Of a stretch of 50,115 nt of DNA, positions 42,328 through 50,115 are shown piece after piece. The DNA is taken from assembly GCA_011057845.1 (NCBI GenBank), contig DSDB01000614.1, positions 1 through 50,115 of the forward strand, given 5' to 3'. Each line of letters opens with the position of its first letter. Position 1 is the first letter of the stretch. The notes under the pieces were generated by a model, which had not been told where the DNA came from, did no database searches, and saw nothing but the letters and a program-made list of their open reading frames with translations. This stretch comes from Phycisphaerales bacterium. GTDB taxonomy: Bacteria; Planctomycetota; Phycisphaerae; Sedimentisphaerales; Anaerobacaceae. The position numbers were made by a program, and so were the translations under genes.

Positions 42328-43815
42328 TCACCACTGCGTCGCAAAAGCCGGGTCTGTCTGTTGCGACAAGGTCGTCCCGGACATCCGCAACGGCGTATCG
42401 ACGATACTCGGCTTTCTCTCGGCGTCGATCTCCATCTCGAACCGCGTAAACAGGTCGTTCACCACCGTCAGTTGGGCCTTGAGCGAGGCGTTCTCCTCAA
42501 CATAACGGCGATACCGCGCGGGCTCGTAAGGTCCGTGCACGATCATCTCGCAGAACTGCTCGCTGATGTTGAAGAGAAACTCTCGCGGCAACACACTTTC
42601 AGCCCCCAGGAAGTTATGGACGACCGGCTTGAGACCACAGGCCATCGCCTCGAGGACCGCCACCGGGTGACCCTCGCAGATGCTTGTACAGAGGATATAG
42701 TGCTTGTCCGCCAGCCAGGCCGCGACATCGTGCTGGTAGCCCTCGAAGACCACCACGCCCTCCAAATCCAGTGCCCGCACCATCTGCCGCAAGTACCGTT
42801 CAAGAGCTGCGTCCTGAATAGTCCCGGCAACGAACAGCCTGTATTCGGGGTCGATGTAGTGCAGCTTCTGCATGCACTGCAATGCAAGAGCTGGATTCTT
42901 GACCATCCGCAGATTGGCAATCATGGCCAGATTCTTGCCCTTGTCGCGCGCCGTAAAACGGAACTTATCCAGATTCACGCCGTTGGGAACTGTCTGGACG
43001 GATGTTCTGGCCTGTATATCCGGCACGGCCGCGGTCAGGGCCTCCAGCGTGGCACTATTGCCGACGGCAATGAGCGTATCCACGTTGGACCAGTCGACCT
43101 GCCTGGGCCATGGCGCGTAAGCCTCGTAGCGGTGGAGCCTTACGATGTTCCGCGAGACCTTGGGCATCTGCGATGCCCTGGCCGCGAGGTTCGTGCACCA
43201 CTCGAACCAGCAGATATCCGCCCACTGCATGGTCTGCCGCAGTTCTTCCTCGGTTCGGCCGTCAAAAACCCGAGTCTGAAACCGTTTACGCGTGAATTCC
43301 ACAATCTCGTTGAGGAAGCTTGACCCATCGGCGCCACAGAAGAACGCTATCCTGGGCCTCTTGTTGAGGATCAGGTCCACCATCGGCTGAATCACGCGCT
43401 GCTCCGGGCTGAGCTTCAACGAGCACAATAGTGCCTCGACGGCCGCGGCCTTGTCGTTTTGGTCCAGCAGCACCGCCGCAGCTCGGTTGAGCACGTCGGC
43501 GCTGAGAATCTCCAGCCGCTGCATATCGCCGAACAAGGCCATAGCCTCCCGAGCGCGTCCGGCCGCAATGTATGTCTCAGAGAGATTCCACAGTATCTCG
43601 CCGCTGTCCGGCCGCAGTAAACGAGCCCGCCGCAGGTGGTCGATGGCCTCATCCGACCGCCCCAGACAGTGCAGAATCGCCCCGGCGTCGTTGAGGGCTT
43701 CCGCGTCATCGGGCGAATGCGCAAGGTGTCTTCGGATGTGTTCGAGTGCCGCCGAGTGCCGCCCCGATTGGGCCAACTCGAGCCCTGTCCGGTAGTCGTC
43801 TGTGTGGCCGTCCAT
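42328..43815 (-). CDS. TPR plus GT4-like glycosyltransferase
   Basis: The product has 495 residues from the ATG with GAGG about 6 nt before it; the frame extends further upstream but without a better start. The N-terminal 140 residues are TPRs (A-L-E-H-I-R-R-H-L-A-H-S-P-D-D-A-E-A-L near 23-41). A GT-B/family 4 domain follows at about 150-450: R-I-A-F-F-C-G-A-D-G near 155, V-P-N-G-V-N-L-D-K-F near 273, and C-E-G-H-P-V-A-V-L-E-A-M-A-C-G-L-K-P-V near 380-398 (E-x7-E donor site). It is the first gene of the glycan island, with a sigma54-like site 97 bp upstream. Confidence 0.85.
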   Translation of the reverse strand: MDGHTDDYRTGLELAQSGRHSAALEHIRRHLAHSPDDAEALNDAGAILHCLGRSDEAIDHLRRARLLRPDSGEILWNLSETYIAAGRAREAMALFGDMQRLEILSADVLNRAAAVLLDQNDKAAAVEALLCSLKLSPEQRVIQPMVDLILNKRPRIAFFCGADGSSFLNEIVEFTRKRFQTRVFDGRTEEELRQTMQWADICWFEWCTNLAARASQMPKVSRNIVRLHRYEAYAPWPRQVDWSNVDTLIAVGNSATLEALTAAVPDIQARTSVQTVPNGVNLDKFRFTARDKGKNLAMIANLRMVKNPALALQCMQKLHYIDPEYRLFVAGTIQDAALERYLRQMVRALDLEGVVVFEGYQHDVAAWLADKHYILCTSICEGHPVAVLEAMACGLKPVVHNFLGAESVLPREFLFNISEQFCEMIVHGPYEPARYRRYVEENASLKAQLTVVNDLFTRFEMEIDAERKPSIVDTPLRMSGTTLSQQTDPAFATQW

Positions 43816-43911
43816 GTGTACCTCTTCGAGTATTGTGGTTTTTAGCGTCTTGGCCCCGCCAGGCAGGGCAAGGCTGCGAAGCGACCGCAGAGGACCGCCC
43901 TGCGAACAACG

Positions 43912-43927
43912 TGCAAAACCCATGCCG
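43912..43927 (-). promoter_or_regulatory. sigma54-like promoter of the glycan island
   Basis: On the minus strand: CGGCAT, 5 bp, TTGCA. The essential GG and GC pairs are 12 bp apart and 9 of 11 consensus bases match (first T and last C of the -24 half differ). It predicts a leader of about 86 nt before the ATG at 43815. Confidence 0.5.
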
Positions 43928-44049
43928 AGCCGCCTGCGGGCACGACAAGGGCACTCCGACCTTTCTCACCGAGGAATCTGTACGGATGTCGAACACCCGT
44001 GTAGGCCAAACGGTCAGGAACCAAAGGCTGCATCGTGGGAATATGGGAA

Positions 44050-44066
44050 ATCTAGGAAGACTAGAT
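44050..44066 (-). terminator. weak hairpin at the flgL stop
   Basis: This is a 6-bp stem (ATCTAG / CTAGAT) with a 5-nt loop that spans the flgL stop codon, followed on the minus strand by TTCCC. It is small and AT-poor downstream, so it may only weakly separate flgL from the glycan island. Confidence 0.25.
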
Positions 44067-45245
44067 AAAGTCCAGGAGCGAGATCGAGATGAGCTTGCCT
44101 GCAACCGCCAGCGACATCTCATAGAGAACTTGCCGCCTGGACAGGTCGATAGCCACTTGGGTGATGTCCGCATCCCGCAAACCCGAGGCCTCGTCCTCAG
44201 TGTTGTACTGGATGTCCTCCAGCATCTCGCGAAGGCGGTCGAGAAACCCTACCTTTGAGCCCACCGAGGTGGTCTTTTCAACCAGGAGGTTTCGGACTTC
44301 ATCCAGTGCCCCCATGGATACGTTCCGCAACTCGTCAATGCGCCCATCCGACAGGTTGCGGTCATTGAATAGCAGGTCGCGAATATTGATCAGGGTCTCG
44401 AAGACGTCGTGAGTGCCCTCAAAAGACACCATATCGACCCCTGTCTGTGTGATGCCCGTCGTATCGACGAACAGGACCTTGCCCGTTCGGGAGTCCACCA
44501 CCGCCTGGTTGGCGGTGCCGTCGGCATTGACCCAGGTCCGGCCGTCGTCGATGGACAGCTCAAATGTGCCGTCCGCGTTGGCGTCCGCAACGGTCAACCA
44601 GACCGTCCCGGTAACACTGCTGGTCCCGCTGCCGACGGTCGCGCCCGTCTCCCCATAAACGCAACTCTGACCGCGATTCTGGACACGAAACAGGTCGTCT
44701 CCGACATAGAACGCGCCGGCATCCACCCCCGGCGCCACTTCAATCATGCGCCCATCGACCGCCCCCTGATAGGTCACGCCGATAATCCGCCCGTTCTCAC
44801 GCTGCACGGCGAACGGTGCCGAAGACGTGCCCCCTCCGCCGAACAGATACTGGTCCATGTGGCGGGCATTGGCGAAAGAGACAATCTGTTCAAGGGCGTC
44901 GTTGACCGCCTCGGCGACCCGTTCGCGCCCCGTCTGGTCGTAGGTTCCGCTGATGATCTGACTGAGGCGCACCCTCTCATCCGCCAGCACCTGGCTCATG
45001 TTCTGCATCACGTTCAGGCCGATCTCCAGCGTGTCTGTTGTCTCTGCTATCTTGGCCGTGTACTTCGCCAGGGCCCGCTGCTGGGATTCAAGCCCCAGAA
45101 TGCGGTACGCCGCCGATGGATCGTCCGAAGGCCGATTAATCCTCGCCCCGGTCGAAGCCTGCTCCTGCAGCCGCATCATCGATTTCGTGTGTAACTGCAA
45201 CGCGAAGCTGACATTGCTATAGATGCTGTTGAGGGTTCCGCCCAT
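44061..45245 (-). CDS. flgL: hook-filament junction protein FlgL
   Basis: The product has 394 residues. The flagellin-like N-terminus (about 1-140) includes L-Q-E-Q-A-S-T-G-A-R-I-N-R-P-S-D-D-P-S-A-A near 26-46, the FlgL signature. The C-terminal helix region (about 300-394) includes A-D-I-T-Q-V-A-I-D-L-S-R-R-Q near 358-371. Between them (about 180-290) is a beta-rich module with T-V-W-L-T-V-A-D-A-N-A-D-G-T-F-E-L, larger than in enteric FlgL (about 317 residues). It joins FlgK to the filament. It lies 24 bp after flgK in the same operon. Confidence 0.94.
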   Translation of the reverse strand: MGGTLNSIYSNVSFALQLHTKSMMRLQEQASTGARINRPSDDPSAAYRILGLESQQRALAKYTAKIAETTDTLEIGLNVMQNMSQVLADERVRLSQIISGTYDQTGRERVAEAVNDALEQIVSFANARHMDQYLFGGGGTSSAPFAVQRENGRIIGVTYQGAVDGRMIEVAPGVDAGAFYVGDDLFRVQNRGQSCVYGETGATVGSGTSSVTGTVWLTVADANADGTFELSIDDGRTWVNADGTANQAVVDSRTGKVLFVDTTGITQTGVDMVSFEGTHDVFETLINIRDLLFNDRNLSDGRIDELRNVSMGALDEVRNLLVEKTTSVGSKVGFLDRLREMLEDIQYNTEDEASGLRDADITQVAIDLSRRQVLYEMSLAVAGKLISISLLDFI

Positions 45246-45269
45246 TGCAATCCTTCACATTCGAGGCCG

Positions 45270-47240
45270 TTACAACATGTTCATCAGAGTCATCATCGAA
45301 TTGTTGTACGTGCTCATGTACTTGGCCACCGCCTGAAACATCTGCTCGAATATCAGCAATTGAGCCGCCTGGTCGTTGATATCGACGCCGCTGATTTCGC
45401 TCTGCTGGTTCATCAGACTCTGCACCATCATCTCGATGTTGTTCTGCCGCGACAGGTTCAGCGACAGCTTATGCCCGAAATCCGTCACCATCCGGCGGTA
45501 GTACTCGCTGCAACTGACATGGCCCAGAGCACCGACCGCGGTGTCCTTCAGCGCGGCCATCGCCAGGGCGTTGGCGTTGTCGGACATCTCCGGTCCCAAC
45601 GCCGCCGCCGCGCGGGCGGGTGTGTCAATCAGATGTCGGTCGACGCTCATGTCGATGGCCCCGTTGCCGGTGAAAAACGTATTCAAACCGGCGGCGGCAA
45701 GAAAACCGGACGTGTCCGACGTCGCATAGGCGTCCACTTCAAAGTAGTCGCCCGCCGCGGTGTCGAGATCCCCGATGGACAGGGCCACCTTCAGGCCGTT
45801 GCCCACGTCAAGCCTGTCACCCGGAGCATAACCCGCCCCGATATTGAGCGTATTGACGGGGTTGCCCGAACCGTCGGTGACAACCAGTTGCAGACTCCCG
45901 CTGCCCACGGACCCCGTCCCCGAAACAGTGAACGTAAACGTGTCGTTGACGGAGCCTGTATAGACACCGGAGACGCTGATAGTCGGTGGCGATGCGCCGT
46001 GCAGGCTCGTAAGCGACGGTTCGGCCGTGACCGCCGGAAGAAAGTCAAATCGATAGTCCGTATCCGCGATGATCGTCAGCCGTGAACCGGCGTCCGACGC
46101 CGTCAGGCCGGTAATCGCCGATATCGCCGCCGCAATGTCCGCCAGCGTGTCGTTGGCCGAATCAACAGTGATGGCGTGGCGAGTCACTTGGCCTGTCGAC
46201 GTGTCCGTCAAACGGATACAGAAGCTGCCGTCCGAAACCGGCCCCTGAAAATCCGCAAGGCGGTCGCTGGGCATGATCCACCCGTCCAGCCTGGCAAAGG
46301 ACCCCGCCGAACCGACTCCCTGTACGTGCAGCGCATTCACCTGCGTCACCAGCGATTGGGCCAGCAAGTCCAGATTCGTCCGCAGGTTCGTTAGTTCGCC
46401 GTTGACCAGCGAGACCAGGGCCCCCAGCCTGCCCCCTTCGACATTCGTGCGATACTGAATAGACCCCTCCATCGCCACGCCCATCGCGTTGTCCAGTGTA
46501 AGCCCCGACACGAGCTTCTCTGTGCTGGAGCCCATCACCAGAGGCATCCCCGCGATGGTTACGTCCACGACGCCGTACTTACGCTCGTATGTCTGTACGC
46601 CAGCCAGCCTGGCAAGGTCCGCAATCGCCTGGTCCCTCTGGTCGCAGAGGTTCCCGGTCGACCCGCCGGTCGCCTGCAACCGCTCGATGTTCTCGTTAAG
46701 AGCGGCGATGCGCGAGGCGATGGAGTTGATCGACTCGATTACATTGTCGATTTCAAAGCGAATCTGCGTATCAAGAGCGCGGAGGAAGGTGCCCAGGGTG
46801 CGGAACTGGGCGGTCAGGGACTGGGCGTCGCTGACCAGTTGATTCTGCCAGACCGGCTGCGCCGGGTGAGCCGCCAGGTCCGCCATGGAACTGAAGAACC
46901 GGTCCATGGCGGCGTTGAGTCCACCGGCATTGTCGGTCAACTCACCCAGGGCCGTCTCTATCGAGGCGAACGTGATATTCTCCTGGGTCGTGAACTCCAG
47001 GGCCGACTTCTGCCGGAGAATCTCCTGTTCGAGCAGCGTGTCGATCACACGGCTGACGCCCGTCACGTTGACGCCTCCGCCCAAAAGGACCCCGTTGCGA
47101 AAAGACGAATACGCCGGCGTCAGGTCGACACGCTGCCGGTGGTAGCCTTCCGTGGCCGCGTTGGCGATATTATTGCCAATCACATCAAACGCCCGCTGGG
47201 CCGCCTTGATCCCCGTCAGACCTATCGAAATATCCGCCAT
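45270..47240 (-). CDS. flgK: hook-filament junction protein FlgK
   Basis: The product has 656 residues. The N-terminal signature is A-Q-R-A-F-D-V-I-G-N-N-I-A-N-A-A-T-E-G-Y-H-R-Q near 14-36. The C-terminus has S-G-V-D-I-N-D-Q-A-A-Q-L-L-I-F-E-Q-M-F-Q-A-V-A-K-Y near 618-642. A beta-rich module lies at about 420-520 (Y-T-G-S-V-N-D-T-F-T-F-T-V; L-N-I-G-A-G-Y-A-P-G-D-R-L-D-V-G-N-G), making it longer than enteric FlgK (about 547). It is the first hook-associated protein and forms the hook-side layer of the junction. It is preceded by flgN-like and followed by flgL. Confidence 0.95.
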   Translation of the reverse strand: MADISIGLTGIKAAQRAFDVIGNNIANAATEGYHRQRVDLTPAYSSFRNGVLLGGGVNVTGVSRVIDTLLEQEILRQKSALEFTTQENITFASIETALGELTDNAGGLNAAMDRFFSSMADLAAHPAQPVWQNQLVSDAQSLTAQFRTLGTFLRALDTQIRFEIDNVIESINSIASRIAALNENIERLQATGGSTGNLCDQRDQAIADLARLAGVQTYERKYGVVDVTIAGMPLVMGSSTEKLVSGLTLDNAMGVAMEGSIQYRTNVEGGRLGALVSLVNGELTNLRTNLDLLAQSLVTQVNALHVQGVGSAGSFARLDGWIMPSDRLADFQGPVSDGSFCIRLTDTSTGQVTRHAITVDSANDTLADIAAAISAITGLTASDAGSRLTIIADTDYRFDFLPAVTAEPSLTSLHGASPPTISVSGVYTGSVNDTFTFTVSGTGSVGSGSLQLVVTDGSGNPVNTLNIGAGYAPGDRLDVGNGLKVALSIGDLDTAAGDYFEVDAYATSDTSGFLAAAGLNTFFTGNGAIDMSVDRHLIDTPARAAAALGPEMSDNANALAMAALKDTAVGALGHVSCSEYYRRMVTDFGHKLSLNLSRQNNIEMMVQSLMNQQSEISGVDINDQAAQLLIFEQMFQAVAKYMSTYNNSMMTLMNML

Positions 47241-47295
47241 GGTTTGATCGTTCCGCTCTGCGCCGGCCTTTTCAGTACCGGCAAACGACTTACTC

Positions 47296-47847
47296 TTAGA
47301 AACTGATGTCCATCAGGGCCCCGGCCCCGCTTCGGCCTGTCGATCCGTCGCTGCGATACGTCAACGGGCTCGATGCCGAGAGACCCGCGATCCCATTCAA
47401 CAGCAGCCCGTTGATGCGGGCGCAATCCGCCAGTAGCCCGGCCGTGGCCAGATGCCGGCTCCGCAAATGTTCGGCCAGTGTTTGCAGCCGGGCTTTTCTT
47501 TCGGCCGCCGCCGTCTTCCGCGGGCCCGTCAGGCCGTGTTCTATCCTCGTTAGTGTAATCGTCCCAGGATCGCAACCCATGCCCTGGGCGATGACCCCGC
47601 AAAGCAACCTGCGCTGCTCCTCGACCTGTGCATAATCCGCGGCATCAGCCCGAATCCGCTCAAGCAGACCGCTCATGGCGTCCGCATCGCGTTTGACAAC
47701 CCCGACGCGCAGCTCGTCGAGCCACCGCAGGCTCGTCTCCAGGTGTTTGATATCGGTGTCCAACGACTCCAACAGGGCGTCCACCGCGTCAAGACACTCA
47801 TCCGGCACGGCGGTAGCGGCGTCGAATTGTAGCTTGGCGATCACCAT
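47296..47847 (-). CDS. flgN: FlgN-like chaperone for hook-associated proteins
   Basis: The product has 183 residues from the ATG at 47847, which has GAGG about 6 nt upstream and lies 7 nt after the flgJ stop. The protein is mostly helical. The FlgN-family layout is seen: L-D-A-V-D-A-L-L-E-S-L-D-T-D-I-K-H-L near 19-36, R-D-A-D-A-M-S-G-L-L-E-R-I near 53-65, and L-L-A-D-C-A-R-I-N-G-L-L-L-N near 137-150. FlgN binds FlgK and FlgL in the cytoplasm. Position between flgJ and flgK is the classical one and carries much of the identification. Confidence 0.8.
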   Translation of the reverse strand: MVIAKLQFDAATAVPDECLDAVDALLESLDTDIKHLETSLRWLDELRVGVVKRDADAMSGLLERIRADAADYAQVEEQRRLLCGVIAQGMGCDPGTITLTRIEHGLTGPRKTAAAERKARLQTLAEHLRSRHLATAGLLADCARINGLLLNGIAGLSASSPLTYRSDGSTGRSGAGALMDISF

Positions 47848-47854
47848 CGTGGCC

Positions 47855-48202
47855 TCACACGCCCTGTCCCTGATCAAGCGGTTTACCCGGTGCGGCTACC
47901 CCATCCGCTTGCAGCGACTGATAGATCTGCTTCCAAAGACCCAAGCCCCCCTGCCTGCCCAATTCGTCGGCCAGGTGGAACCAGAACAAGTCGTACGTCT
48001 GAGCGGCCGCTCCATCGACTTCAAAACCCCACTGCCCGACCGATTCCTTCATCTGCTCCAGAACACGGTGCATCAGAACCGACTCGAACTGCTTGGCGAA
48101 CTCCATCTTCTTGGCGTCTATGATCGGAGCGGTGGTATCCAACTTGCCAACAAGGTTCGCGACGCTCACGGGCGAGTTTGCGGTCAAATGGTCGACACTC
48201 AT
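47855..48202 (-). CDS. flgJ: short FlgJ rod-binding protein (no muramidase domain)
   Basis: The product has 115 residues. It matches the N-terminal rod-binding domain of FlgJ only: F-A-K-Q-F-E-S-V-L-M-H-R-V-L-E-Q-M-K near 35-52 and D-L-F-W-F-H-L-A-D-E-L-G-R-Q-G-G-L-G-L near 71-89 (family form: Y-x-x-M-x-D-x-x-L-A-x-x-x-G-x-G-x-A). The C-terminal peptidoglycan hydrolase of gammaproteobacterial FlgJ (about 316 residues) is missing, as in many other phyla, so a separate enzyme must open the wall for the rod. It lies 12 bp after flgI. Confidence 0.85.
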   Translation of the reverse strand: MSVDHLTANSPVSVANLVGKLDTTAPIIDAKKMEFAKQFESVLMHRVLEQMKESVGQWGFEVDGAAAQTYDLFWFHLADELGRQGGLGLWKQIYQSLQADGVAAPGKPLDQGQGV

Positions 48203-48214
48203 GGACAGTCCCTC

Positions 48215-49381
48215 CTACATCGGTTCAATTCTGGCCTGCAGCGCACCGGCCGCCTTGAGGGCGTTGAAGATTGCCACAAGATCGCGCGGCGTCGCGCCGA
48301 TGGCGTTCAGCGCCTTGGCCAATTCCGATACGGTAACAACGTGCTCAACGGGAATCAGATAGGTCTCGGTTTCTTCGACGCCGACGAACGTATCCGGCAC
48401 CCGCTCGGTCGTGCCGGCGTTCGAGAACGGGGCCGTCGGCTGCGAAACAATCTCCGTCTCCTTGACCTTGACCACGAGACTGCCCTGTGAAATGGCCACC
48501 GGCGAAATGCCCACGTTCTCTCCCACAACGATGGTGCCCGTACGTTCGTTGATCACGACCACGGCGGGATAGTCCACCTTCACATCCGGCAGGCAGATCT
48601 GATCGATGAACCCGGCAATGCCCGATGTGGGAACCGCCTCCGGGATGCGGACGCGAACGGCCCCCGCATCCGCCACCTGCGCAGCATCCGGGTATAATTG
48701 GTTGATCGCCTTGCCGATACGTTCTATCGTCGCAAAGTCGTTGTTTCGAAGCAGCAGCGTAATAAAGCGGCCCTGCGGCGTGGTCTGCCAGAACTGCGAC
48801 AGCTCTGCACGCTCCACGGTGGCCCCGCTGGCAATCCGGCCGACCGTCAGGTGATTCTTGGAAACCGACGCCTGACTGCCTGAGGCCCCCCACCCGCCCA
48901 GACTCACCGGACCTGAGGCCACGGCGTACACGTTTCCGTCAAGACCCTTGAGTTCCGTCGGCAGAAGCATCCCCCCCTGAAGGCTCTTGGCGTTGCCCAC
49001 GGACGACACATCCACATCCAGCCGCATCCCCTCACGATCGAACGGTCCCAGCTTCGCGCTGACCAGCACCAGCGCCAGATTGCCCGTAGTCAGGTCCGAG
49101 GGCGAAACGGTGATGCTGTCGTTGCGCAGCAGGCTTGCAAGCACCTGTCTGGACGGCACACTCGAATCGCCCGTGTCGGCCAGCCCCACCACCAGGCCGA
49201 AACCCGTCAACGGGTTATCCCGGACACCCTGAATATCGACAATGTCCTTGATGCGCTCAGCGCGGGCGGCCGAAGCCATACACAGAACCGCCGCCACAAG
49301 CAGCCAGCCCCGCGCGAAACCCGCCGATCCGGCATATCTTTGCCGGAGCCTCATGAGTCGGCTTTCACAGCGTTCCATCAT
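48215..49381 (-). CDS. flgI: flagellar P-ring protein FlgI
   Basis: The product has 388 residues. It has a signal peptide at about 10-41 ending A-S-A-A-R-A-E. The mature part begins R-I-K-D-I-V-D-I-Q-G-V-R-D-N-P-L-T-G-F-G-L-V-V-G-L, the FlgI hallmark. Further conserved stretches are I-V-V-G-E-N-V-G-I-S-P-V-A-I near 288-301 and L-A-K-A-L-N-A-I-G-A-T-P-R-D-L near 356-370. It forms the periplasmic bushing around the rod. The ATG has GAGG 8 nt upstream. It sits between flgH and flgJ. Confidence 0.96.
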   Translation of the reverse strand: MMERCESRLMRLRQRYAGSAGFARGWLLVAAVLCMASAARAERIKDIVDIQGVRDNPLTGFGLVVGLADTGDSSVPSRQVLASLLRNDSITVSPSDLTTGNLALVLVSAKLGPFDREGMRLDVDVSSVGNAKSLQGGMLLPTELKGLDGNVYAVASGPVSLGGWGASGSQASVSKNHLTVGRIASGATVERAELSQFWQTTPQGRFITLLLRNNDFATIERIGKAINQLYPDAAQVADAGAVRVRIPEAVPTSGIAGFIDQICLPDVKVDYPAVVVINERTGTIVVGENVGISPVAISQGSLVVKVKETEIVSQPTAPFSNAGTTERVPDTFVGVEETETYLIPVEHVVTVSELAKALNAIGATPRDLVAIFNALKAAGALQARIEPM

Positions 49382-49391
49382 TTCATCTACC

Positions 49392-50006
49392 TCAGAAGGG
49401 CCAGACCTTGTCGAATATGGAGCCCAGCCAGCCGGGCTTGTTGTACGGAGCGGCCACGCCGGAGTGTCGCGTCACGATCCGGAAGTTGGCCACCTGTTCG
49501 CTCTTGACGACATTTCCAAAGCTGATATCACTTGGCTTGACGATGCCGCTGACCTCGATAACCTGGAGGTCGTCGGCGATGTTGCGGCTTCGCGTCCCCA
49601 TCACCACGAGGTTGCCGTTGGGCATGACATCCATCACGACCACCGTGATCATGTCCGTAAAGCTGCGTTCATCCTTATAGTCCGCCTTGCCCTTGAGTTC
49701 ATTGGCGGATTTCGCCGACATGGTGAACCCCGGAATGCTCGGCAGAATATGGTCGATGCCCAGCTCTCCGTCAAACGTCGTGGACCGGCTGACTTCTTTC
49801 TTGAGGTCGCGCTTCGCCTTGTTGTCGATCTTGCTGTCCTCAGTGACGGCAATGGTCAGCACGTCTCCGATCTCGCGGGCGGTATCGTCCGCGTAGAACG
49901 AGCGCGAACCCGCCAGCCGCTTCGCGTAGATGGAATCGGCGAAAACCGGCTTCACCTCCGCGGCGACAAGGCATACCATGATCACATAGAGCATCCGTAT
50001 CTTCAT
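49392..50006 (-). CDS. flgH: flagellar L-ring protein FlgH
   Basis: The product has 204 residues from the ATG at 50006 with AAGGAG upstream; a start 15 codons earlier lacks a ribosome site. An N-terminal signal is at about 1-23 (Y-V-I-M-V-C-L-V-A-A-E). No clear lipobox Cys lies at the usual cleavage point. FlgH motifs are D-D-T-A-R-E-I-G-D-V-L-T-I-A-V-T-E near 40-56, M-P-N-G-N-L-V-V-M-G near 127-136, and V-S-G-I-V-K-P-S-D-I near 153-162. It forms the outer-membrane ring, evidence for a diderm envelope. Confidence 0.94.
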   Translation of the reverse strand: MKIRMLYVIMVCLVAAEVKPVFADSIYAKRLAGSRSFYADDTAREIGDVLTIAVTEDSKIDNKAKRDLKKEVSRSTTFDGELGIDHILPSIPGFTMSAKSANELKGKADYKDERSFTDMITVVVMDVMPNGNLVVMGTRSRNIADDLQVIEVSGIVKPSDISFGNVVKSEQVANFRIVTRHSGVAAPYNKPGWLGSIFDKVWPF

Positions 50007-50019
50007 TATCACTCCTTGC

Positions 50020-50115
50020 TTAGAATACCGGCTCCACCGTGCCTTCATCACGGACCTTGCAGATGATGACCCGCTGCGAGTCGATATTCTGAACCTTGAT
50101 GAACTGTCCGGTGCC
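50020..50115 (-). CDS. flgA: flagellar P-ring chaperone FlgA, C-terminal end only
   Basis: The last 31 codons enter from the right edge (G-T-G-Q-F-I-K-V-Q-N-I-D-S-Q-R-V-I-I-C), ending in V-E-P-V-F and a TAA 14 bp before the flgH ATG. The pattern is the FlgA SAF-domain tail (G-x-x-I-x-V-x-N-x-x-S-x-R). FlgA helps FlgI assemble in the periplasm. The position directly before flgH and flgI supports it. The rest of the gene lies outside the window. Confidence 0.75.
   Translation of the reverse strand, partial: GTGQFIKVQNIDSQRVIICKVRDEGTVEPVF

Noticed and set aside
43816..44060. Possible csrA or fliW after flgL
   Set aside because: These often follow flgL, but no frame in the gap resembles either; only a promoter-like site was found.
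45360..46085. Plus-strand frame of 241 codons inside flgK
   Set aside because: It is antisense to FlgK and has no motif.
1..50115. tRNA, rRNA, CRISPR arrays, insertion sequences or integrase genes
   Set aside because: I looked for them by eye on both strands and saw none; all long frames are explained by motility or glycan genes.

Overview
The window is a GC-rich (about 60% by eye) flagellar and motility locus from a diderm bacterium. FlgH (L ring) and FlgI (P ring) imply an outer membrane. The likely source is Planctomycetota, perhaps of the Phycisphaerae/Sedimentisphaeria type. This is inferred from the planctomycete-style extra modules inside FliD, FlgK and FlgL, the abundance of TPR-glycosyltransferases, and the gene order. 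I could not run a taxonomic search.

Layout. (1) 1-2533 holds a TPR-repeat protein cut by the window edge. 2824-4287 encodes a sigma54-dependent activator with a degenerate receiver. 4448-4717 encodes an FlgM-like anti-sigma factor behind a sigma28-type promoter and in front of a strong terminator. (2) 4857-9237, minus strand, holds two small unknown genes, an O-GlcNAc-transferase-like (SPINDLY/GT41) gene, fliS, and fliC with its own sigma28 promoter and terminator. (3) 9490-12698 holds a plus-strand GT4-like gene, a decayed TPR-glycosyltransferase remnant, and fliK on the minus strand. (4) 13037-26143 holds the main plus-strand basal-body/export/stator run. A consensus sigma54 promoter precedes flgB-flgC-fliE-fliF-fliG-fliH-fliI-fliJ-motE-like-motA-motB-motB2, and a second precedes fliO-fliP-fliQ-fliR-flhB. 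(5) 26279-28733 holds fliD (minus) with a sigma28 promoter. (6) 28780-43927, minus, is a glycan island of three very large or composite glycosyltransferase genes, a TPR-GT4 gene, a TPR protein and a small chaperone-like protein. A sigma54-like site may start it. (7) 44061-50115, minus, holds flgL, flgK, flgN-like, a short flgJ, flgI, flgH and the 3' end of flgA.

How it fits together. The sigma54 activator would switch on the hook-basal-body and export operons. FlgM would hold back sigma28 until the hook is finished, after which fliC, fliD and flgM fire from promoters that share a TMAAGTKY-like -35 box, 11 bp and an NNCGANAA-like -10 box. The glycosyltransferase genes sit among filament genes on both sides, which suggests that the filament or an associated surface structure is glycosylated. 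The large island between flgL and fliD includes a 2,292-residue chain with about six glycosyltransferase-like domains and a 1,252-residue chain combining glycosyltransferase, FkbM methyltransferase, second methyltransferase and NodB-type deacetylase. It is the most unusual part of the window.

Flagellar genes not found here, and so presumably elsewhere, include flhA, fliM, fliN, fliL, flgD, flgE, flgF, flgG and fliA. No tRNA, rRNA, CRISPR array or insertion sequence was seen.
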